DNA of 64,000 nucleotides from assembly GCF_000499385.1 (NCBI RefSeq), contig NW_013651724.1:1-64000 (forward strand). The letters are read 5' to 3'. The position numbers and the translations under genes are program-made. Within the stretch, counting starts at the first letter, position 1. The number at the start of each line of letters is the position of its first letter. The stretch comes from Eimeria necatrix (Eukaryota > Apicomplexa > Conoidasida > Eucoccidiorida > Eimeriidae). The notes under the pieces were generated by a model that saw nothing but the letters and a program-made list of their open reading frames with translations, was not told the DNA's origin and did no database searches. Below, in pieces: positions 56,293 to 64,000 of this stretch.

Positions 56293-58580
56293 ATGTGCAC
56301 AGGAATGGAGAAGCCAAGTTTCAGGGTCCCTTTATTCGCTTGCCTGAGGTGCATCTCATGGATTCAAAGCATCTTATTTGCTTTTACCATTGGAATGGCA
56401 GCTGAGCCCCTCGCCCCAGCAACCTACAGCCACCAAGCCTCAGTGGTTATACCTGCAGTATTGGCTCCTCATAGTAGTCTGTCCATGGATTCCCACAATC
56501 ACCCTTTTCATTCATCTGCACTTGCAGCTAGTTTTCGACAAAAGGCAAACGCGAAGCTTTTGGTACCAGCGAAACGTAAGGAGTACCTGCGATATGTTTT
56601 TATGACCAGCCCATGGCAACGTCTCGCTAGTGGGCCTCATCCACGTAGGCCATTTACTCGTCGCTGTGCAGCAAGACACGCTACATGCCTTCGCGTCAAC
56701 GCTTCTGCACGAGCACTACGTCGAAGTCGGATGCTTGCAACTGCTGACTATCTTGCCGGCGGTTTGCCTCGCGCGTGCCTCGCCAGCAAATTACCTATGC
56801 CAAGCGGTGCACAGAGAGAGTCGGAATGGGATAAGGCTGTGCGCCACGGACATAACCAGCCACCACTCAATGAAGGGAACTCAGCAAAAGTGGTATCTGA
56901 GACAGCAGAGGAGAGAGAAAGCGATTCGGAGCCGTCGTGCATGGAGAAGGGAGGAGACAACCCCGTGCCCTGCCCATTTAATGACAGGAGCGCTGCTGCT
57001 TCTACTGCAGCACGATTGTTAGAGAAGGCTCGCTTGGTACAGGCTACGTCTTCAGGCCTTTTTTGCATGCTACCGCTGGGTTTCCGTGTGCTCAAAAAGA
57101 TCGAGACCGTCTGCCATGAAGAACTTGCGGGAACCGGTGCCCCCCCGCTATCGTTGCCGAGCCTCATGCCAATGGAGTGGCTGCACGATTCAGATGTACG
57201 AACTGTGTGTACTGTCACGTCTAATGCCGCGGCATACCCACTTGCGCGGGCAGGATTACAGAAAACGATGCACTTCAGCTGAGTTACAGTTGGACTGAAT
57301 TACAGCATGCACCTTTTCCTAACGTCAAGCACGCAAATGGGTTGCCTTTAAATGCTACAAGAATGTTTGTTTCGACTTTTCTCCGCAGCGAGTGCACGCG
57401 TTTGGCGCGTCTCTCTACAAGGTCGAAGACCGTCGTACTCGGCATTTCTTCCTGCCCCCTACCTCTGAGGAAGCGGCCGCGTGGCTGGCCGCACACTTCG
57501 TCAGAAGTCACAAAGAATTGCCTTTAATGTTCTATCAGATTGGGCCGAAGTTCCGAGACGAAGCTCGCCCACGTGCAGGGTGCCTCCGCACTCGTGAATT
57601 TGTCATGCTGGAAGCCTATTCTTTCCATCAAAATGCGGCATGCAGAGATGCCACTTACCGCAAGATGGATGAATGCTTCCGGCGGATACTTTCACGTCTG
57701 GGAGCAGGCCCAGTCCACAGAATCCAAGCGGACCCGGGAACGATGGGGGGCCCTTGCAGTCACGAATACCATGTGAGCAGGAACTGCGTCTCGTGAAATG
57801 CATTTCCATTATTTTATGTTTTCATGTAGTCTTCACCAATTCATTGCGGCTCCTTCACAAGGAACGCAAAGGGTTCAGTAAAGATTCAGCCATGTTTGAG
57901 TGCATTTTCGTCAGGTGTGCAGCATTCTTGGAAGTGGCCAAACAACACCACGACTGGACAGGCCAAACGAAAGCCATAATGGTGCTCATGGAGCGACTGC
58001 TCCATACCTCTGTGGTGGCACATGCTTGGAGGTTGGGCACTGCTTTCAGCTCCCCAAGGCGTACTGCGAAGCAGCGAGAGCTCGTTTCATGGATCCTCAG
58101 GGTGTAGTAAAGGTTCCGTTCATGTGCAGCTACGGTTTGGGCGTGTCCCGGCTCATTGCACACTTGGCACTGTCACATCAAGATATGAAGGGCCTGCTGT
58201 TTCCTCCACAAGTAGCGCCTTTCTGTGTTGCAATTATCCCGCAGCCAGCTGCGAGGTGGAATGATGGCAGAAGTGCTGCACGCCTTGGTAGGGCCCTGTT
58301 TAGACGGCTGCACAAAACTGCAACAGAAGCAGGGGGATCTGCCGACGTGTTCCTTGACGACCGTCGAGGTCCCACCCTCCGCCAAATGCAGATGCATGCA
58401 GATCTCATTGGGATTCCACACCAGGTAATTATAAAGCACGACTTACTACGGACCTCTGGGAAGCCTTGTGTACTTTACATCTCACGCACATGCGGCTCGG
58501 CGGACGTCTTGCCGCTGAGGGATGCCCTGAATAAGCTGCAGGGCGCCCTGTTGGATGTGGCAGCGCCTAAGGGACTTTGA
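56293..58580 (+). CDS. proS: prolyl-tRNA synthetase, bacterial/organellar type (probably apicoplast)
   Basis: Three exons, 56293-57195, 57389-57772 and 57915-58580, join in phase 0 at both introns, giving 650 residues. The enzyme charges tRNA-Pro. Class II landmarks are clear: GLFCMLPLGFRVLKKIETVC, FFLPPTSEEAAAW, motif 2 in FYQIGPKFRDEARPRAGCLR then TREFVM, SHEYH, GTCLEVGHCFQL, and motif 3 SYGLGVSRLIAHLA. A C-terminal anticodon-binding domain ends at 58580. The catalytic core starts only at about residue 240. The leader begins with a hydrophobic segment (VPLFACLRCISWIQSILFAF), then a long basic Ser/Arg-rich region, as expected of a signal-plus-transit peptide for the apicoplast. ATG 56293 was chosen as the first in frame; 56305 and 56395 are alternatives. 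The ~180-residue editing domain of typical bacterial enzymes is missing between motifs 2 and 3, as in mitochondrial forms. Confidence 0.93.
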
Positions 58581-58754
58581 CATGGAAACGCTGTTTGCAT
58601 CAAGACCCGACATCTGTTATGCTGGGGTTCGCTCATTACTCACATTGGGGGGGTGGTTAAATCTGGTGGGCGTTTTTACACCGACTTCCTGCTGTGTTGT
58701 CCGGAAGGATTAATGTTTGACTTTGCACTGCAGCAGCTTCAGAGCTCTCATTCA

Positions 58755-61700
58755 TCATATTTGTGCGGCAGACCCTTTCCGCCTTCGTCCACTTAGAGCA
58801 GCAACCATATTTGTTAGTCCCTTATTGCGCGGGTCACCGGTAAAAGCCGGAGCTCTTCCTGCTGCTGTGGTCAGTGCTTCGACCGATGTTCTGCTAGCCT
58901 CTATGGCCGTGGGTGGCTTGTCGATTGATGGATTGGTTAGAACCTGTTTTGTGGCAAGAACAGGCGGCTGCAAGGAATTAACCTTTGGAGATAATGCTGA
59001 GCTAGAATGGTCCTCCGGTTCAACTACCCTCACAAGTCTTGAGCCCTCCCCGCCTCTTGCAGAAATGGGTTTCTCCGGCTTCGCAGAAGCAAGACTTGCT
59101 CTTGAGGGCGCGCTTGAAGGCGCACGGGGTAAACGCTTCACCGAAAGGCGGTCCACACCAGCAGGCGCTGCAGTGGGATTGCGCTTTCCCACCTGCTTCG
59201 ACTTCGCGGGTGAACTGGCAGGAGGTTGCGACACCACCACAGATGGACCTGTAGAAAAACAGTAAATCCGCGGAGCGTCTTCTATCCTTAAGTGGGAAAT
59301 ACTGCACAGGGCACTACCTAGTCCAGAGAACAATGGTGTAGCATCCCCTTTAATTACAGTGGCATGCACAGTGCCACAATAAACGCAAGCTGATATGAGG
59401 CTGACCTTTCGTAGCAGCCTTTGTTTTAGTCTTGGCCTTCGCTGAAGCGGTATTCTTCTTGCCTGAACGCTTGGTCAGCGCCTGCTGCTCGGCGTCAGCA
59501 GTCTGGTCCTTGGATTCAACGGGCGGCTCAGCTTCACGATCCTCTGTCTCTGACTTGGCAACTGCTGCTGCCAGCTGCTCTTTCAGATTTGAAACTTGCT
59601 CTTCAAGCTCCCGAATTCTGTCACTCTTCTCAGCCTCCGCTTGGTTGGCTGCAGCCAGTTGCTCCTGCAGAAAACATACAGCTTCCTCTTCACTCTCATG
59701 AAACTTCCAGGGAAAAGAACCACTTACGCAGGCGTTGGCGCAGCCTTTTAACCTAGCGCAGCTGACCTCTACCATCTTCGCCTCTCGCCTGTCCACGCTC
59801 GTGTGGAACTTTATTTGATCTTGCAGGTCCGCTATTGTCGTGTTCGCAGCTAGGAGCTCCATGTAGAGCGCTTGGTTGAGCCGGCGCACATCAAGCTCAA
59901 CAGCGCGGCCTTCCTCAAGGCACATGCGCAAATGCGATACGTAGCCCTGCAGCATGTGCACGTCTCTCGCCAAGCCCCGCTTCTCCTGAAGACAGCATTA
60001 AAAACTTTCAAATTCCCTTTTCAAGGCATGCAGGTAAACGATAATCGGGACTATGTCGCTAGGATTGAATGTGAAAAACGGCCGCATCCACACCACATCA
60101 TCGTATCCCTTAAAATCTTCCCAGTTCGCCAGTGTCCTTGGAATCATAAGCAGGCTTAAGTTCTCCTCCTTCAGTCTGCGTGTCGTCTCTAGCAGAGTTG
60201 CATTCTCCTCTTTGAGAGTCGCGTAGTCCTCTGTTCAAATTGAAGTGGACAAAACATAAGACAGAGCTTTGACGCCCAAAAGCAGGGCAGAGGGCCAGCT
60301 GAACTGAAGTTGACCTCCCACGTAAAGTTGCTAGTTCGTCAATGAGTTGTACCTGAGAGCAGCTTATAATCAATCTCCCGTTCCGCGAGGCGAATAGAGA
60401 GCTCTTCTAGTTTGGCCATTAACTTTGCAAACTTTGCATTTGTATCTTCGTCAACACGATGCCTGGACTTCGAATCAGTGAGTTCCGCTTTGAAGCTCCA
60501 TAGGGCAGCCAGCATTCTGTCGCAATGCTCGGTAAGTTCGATCTTTTCCAACTGCATACGCACACTCGTTGCGTCATACACTGCCTCCCTACTGACCTCC
60601 GTACTAGTGGGGTACGTACATGAAAATAATGCGACGAAAAAGCAAGCAGTGGAGGAAAATCTCTCGCTCTGTCGTGGCACTCTATCACGGCGTTTGCATT
60701 TACCAATCCTTTCTTAACAGAGACTTGGAGTTCCTTCAAACGCTCCACAAAGTGGTCCCTCAGCTGGCCGAGAGCCTTCCTCATTTCTTGCTGTTCATAT
60801 AGCAGCGCCAACATGTGCTGCTCCCAGGGAGGAAGAATCTGCAAAATGGACTCAACGGTCTGCTCCTTCTTGCTTTCTATCATCTGTCAAACACCCACGA
60901 ACAATGTTAAGAGTGGCATGCAGGAAGAATCGCCCTGTTCCCGGCCACATCGTGTCTGCGACGATGCCTGTAGATGTGTGCGGGTCAAGCCAATGCTGGA
61001 AGATCTCCAGACCAGCAGAAGCTCCTCTTGGAAGCTAATGATGTACCTTGGCTGTTTCAGTGTCCGCTGTCCCCTTGTTATTGTCAGCATTGGCGGCTTT
61101 GGAAAATATTAATTCCAACGCACTGATGGCCTCGTTTTCATTCTGTGGTGTTCTGGGAGTAGTTCCCTGAAGGCAAGATACAGTTAAACAGCATGCACAT
61201 GTAGCGTAAACAACTGGCAGCCCTGCACGATGCTTAGCTAACGGAAATGTAGCTGTCCCGACGATCAATGGTGATGCCTAGTACGTAGCGTGATGAGGGA
61301 TCGCACTTCTTCATTTGGAGTAGGAGATGCCCCCGAAGATACAACGGAAGCAGCCAGAGCCATAAGGGGCGGCTGCAGCGCGCCATTGATCTTGCCCTCC
61401 GTTGCGCCATTATCCCCGTCTTCCTCCATGTTTTCTAAGACCTCCGCCATCATAACACGTCTGTTATACGTAAGCAGTGAAACAAACACACAGAAAAGCA
61501 TATTGGGTTCCACGCAGCAGTCATGTAAGGTTAAATAAAAAGGCTCTCGCCCTCCGGCGCCGATAATTAAGGACGGTCTTTCATTTATTATTCACAATAT
61601 CGTGAATGGGCAAACTTACGATAAAGCATTGCTTATTGCAGCGCAGGCCAAGGGACGGATCTGGTCGATATCTGGAAACCCGCGAGCTTTAGCTGATTGG

Positions 61701-64000
61701 CCCACGGGGTCTCCAACGCTTAGAGAGAGTTTCAGTGGCTCTGCATCTCTTTTCTCCCTCACACGGTCAAGAAATGCCTTCAGCGACTCGTTTTCTTGGT
61801 CCCGAGGGGCCAACAAACTATCTTGTCCTTTTGCTGGGGCAGAAGCAGTGCTGAGCACTGAGAGTCCCAGACGATGCATTAGGGCGCAAATGTGACGAAT
61901 CTGGCTAGTCAGCTCTGCTGTGCGTTTCTTGCATTTAACCAGCGCTTCCTTCTCATCTTGCATCCGACTGTCAAAAACGTAAAAGCCGACGGGAGCAAAA
62001 CCTTACTTTGGCATTTACAGATGGAACTGGAACGTTCGATAAGCCAATGAAGGCTCGAGAAAGTCAGTTCAAGAATCTTATGGCCTCTCAAGATGTGAAT
62101 TAATTTGAATGCGAAAGTATTACTTACAAAAGAACCTTCGAGATGACTTCTAGGCCCATTTCTTTGGCCTTCCGAAGCCTAGAAGCCCAGTTCTCCCGTT
62201 CTGCCCTTTGTTTTAAGACTAATGCCTTGATTTTCCGCGCCTCATTGTTTTCGCGCTCTTGTTCCAAATGTTCTTCAGGTGCTGGTGTGGCAGCAGGTAG
62301 CTCCGACGCCAGAATTTCACTGGGTTGTTTGGACGGTGCCGATGCCTTTCCTTTTTTGGAAGCCCTCGTCGTCTTGGCTTTGTGTTTCTTCTCTACTCTC
62401 ACCTTCACGCTTTTAGGCTTACCCGTCGAAACTGCAGACTTAGTTTGCTTTGGCTTTTGCTCGCCAGCAGCTTGATCTGGTGGTGGCTCAAACAGACCAC
62501 CTCCTTCCGCCTGGGCTTCTTGAGGTGCTTCATGATCAGAGCTCTCACTGGCCGATGAATCTTCACAGCTCAAGGACTCTTCTTCTGCAGAAAGTGGATT
62601 ATCGTCAATGCACTCGAGCTCGTGTATAGCCCCTTCTATTGAGTGTTCCAAGGTCTCGAACCTCAGGACCCCGCCTGGTGCGTCTCCGCTGGAGAAGGAT
62701 TGGAGGCTGCCGTATGTCTTCAACGCACAAATACATCAAAATGCGGAACGCACAAATAAGGCAAAATATGAACCACACAGTGAACAGCTTGGTTCTCTCT
62801 GCATCGTGACTTTGTTGCAATGCAGCACTGCACGCACACAACCACTCTCTCACATCGTTCTTGAGATCCTGCCCGAAACGATCCAACAGGCTAAGGGCAT
62901 GTGTCATGGATGTTCGCACAGCGGGGTCCTCAGAGTCTGCTTGGTTAAGTCCATCGATATCTCGAAGTCCATAACGAGCAGCAGCAAGGGTTTCCATCCG
63001 TCGAAAAGTAGACGGCCTGAGCACCAATCGAAAGAGCTATAGAACGAAAAAATCCCTTTTATGGTCGTTGCTCCTACAACCATTCATCAAAAAACATAAT
63101 TTCAAGCAATGGCAGACAATTCTTCATGCAAATCACACAGAGTGCCGCGAACGCTTCTGTGGCCAGTCACACTAGACGCCCGGCTTCCTGAATACCTCAG
63201 TGCCCGTTCAGCCCATGTATATTTGGTGAACAGCACTGCGTGCCAGACGCTGCTCAAACGCTGAGGAACCTCTCAATCCGAAGCACACTCACTGCCGCAT
63301 AGTTCTTGCCCGCTGCAAATCACCCCCGGAGGGCGCTTGTGTTGGACTCGCCGTCGCTTTTATGATAAATTGCTGGAACTTTGCGACTTTGTTTTCCAGG
63401 TCACTCTGCAAGTACCGTATAGGTCTGGTCAGCATGAGTACACCTTCCAATACATTCTACGAAGTTGAATCTTACTTTACTTTATGCGGCAGCATGCACG
63501 TGCATGAGCTGTTTCATGAGGTCCCATTGTTAGTGCATGACACTTCATTGGTAGCACGTTTGGTTACAAAAATACTTACTTTCAGAATTCGGATTTGTTC
63601 ATCGTTTTCTGCATTTCTTTGTGAGCTAATTCCAGGGGTTACTCCTCCCTCTGATATTTCTCTGAGTTGTGCATGAAGCCTGAAAGCGCAGAGCACTTTA
63701 ACAACTTGGTTGAGGAAATCTCAGCTACCCACTCCACAGTTGCTAATAGCTACTCTATACGGAAATCCCACAGTTTTGTAAAACTTTCACGCTACTGGAA
63801 TTGGCGACCTGCGTAGCTCATAATTTCCTCCATCCTACCGATAAAAACTGCATTTCACCTACATTGCAATGAGCTTCTTTTGCTGAGCAATAAGGGACTG
63901 CTCTGGAGAAAAGAAGTTTGCGCAAACCTTCTTTTTGATCTCCTTGCACTTCATTGCGAAGCGGAGGGTTGAAAAGGAAGTGTCCAAGTACAGGCTCGAA
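58755..64000 (-). CDS. kinesin, N-terminal-motor type; stalk and tail, motor truncated by window edge
   Basis: The right-most exon (64000-63863) reads SSLYLDTSFSTLRFAMKCKE then IKKKVCANFF, the last helix of a kinesin motor ('STLRFA.RAK.I'), and is cut by the window edge. Exons 63679-63580, 63405-63293 and 63016-about 62790 follow in phase. The first gives the neck-linker-like LIAMLHAQLREI; then come LENKVAKFQQFII and ETLAAARYGLRDIDG. Further exons: about 62717-62125 (acidic, then Lys-rich), 61970-61617, 61480-61270, 61170-61050, 60883-60720, 60600-60350, 60232-60135, 59987-59730, 59690-59405 and 59260-58755. Many are coiled coil (YATLKEENATLLETTRRLKE, RIRELEEQVSNLKEQLAAA). The tail is basic, Ser/Pro/Ala-rich (KRSGKKNTASAKAKTK). 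It would be a microtubule plus-end-type motor by family; subfamily cannot be set without the motor. Confidence 0.82.

Noticed and set aside
19893..58580. A glycosylation gene cluster (GFAT, COG1, ALG2)
   Set aside because: The genes are 25-35 kb apart, on their own promoters and separated by unrelated genes; coincidence is the simpler explanation.
1..64000. Transposons, viral insertions, CRISPR arrays or telomeric repeats
   Set aside because: No reverse transcriptase, transposase, integrase or capsid motifs, no regularly spaced repeats and no TTTAGGG-type array were found on either strand.

Overview
This window is nuclear DNA of an apicomplexan parasite, most likely a coccidian of the Eimeriidae (Eimeria or Cyclospora type). 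The evidence is many short exons with GT-AG introns of about 60-450 bp, roughly even base composition, CAG/CTG microsatellites concentrated at the left edge, eukaryotic housekeeping genes, and an organellar prolyl-tRNA synthetase with a long secretory/transit-like leader. No bacterial operon, CRISPR array, insertion sequence or viral gene was seen. Exon boundaries were worked out by hand by matching reading frame, intron phase and family alignment from memory, and need RNA-seq.

Left part (1-16.7 kb): a CAG/CAC repeat block; an unrecognised minus-strand gene; an 11-exon ABC1/UbiB kinase of ADCK2 type (2618-7718); a 7-exon secreted acidic protein (9748-12559) that may be a rhoptry-neck-like protein; and a small leucine-rich-repeat protein resembling the tubulin-cofactor-E family (14716-16110). 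Middle part (16.7-38.5 kb): mostly long stretches without recognisable genes, broken by glutamine:fructose-6-phosphate aminotransferase (19893-22326), a single-exon multi-membrane-span protein (26212-27114), a small four-span membrane protein with a 14-nt microexon (32108-33470), and a PHAX-type RNA export adaptor (33922-35159).

Right part (38.5-64 kb) is gene-dense: a NOM1/SGD1-type MIF4G-MA3 nucleolar protein (38510-43796), a COG1-like Golgi tethering subunit (45066-50017), a single-pass membrane protein (50823-51854), ALG2 mannosyltransferase in 12 exons (52309-55749), organellar-type prolyl-tRNA synthetase (56293-58580), and the stalk and tail of a kinesin whose motor runs off the right end (58755-64000).

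Functionally these are ordinary eukaryotic genes. GFAT (UDP-GlcNAc supply), ALG2 (dolichol-linked glycan assembly) and COG1 (Golgi traffic) all touch glycosylation, but nothing suggests co-regulation. The more unusual points are the buried catalytic cysteine of GFAT, a KLLQ instead of KxGQ motif in the ABC1 protein, a duplicated LG-motif exon in NOM1, a duplicated splice acceptor in ALG2, and a scatter of two-copy short tandem duplications. I did not find a clearly new biological system.
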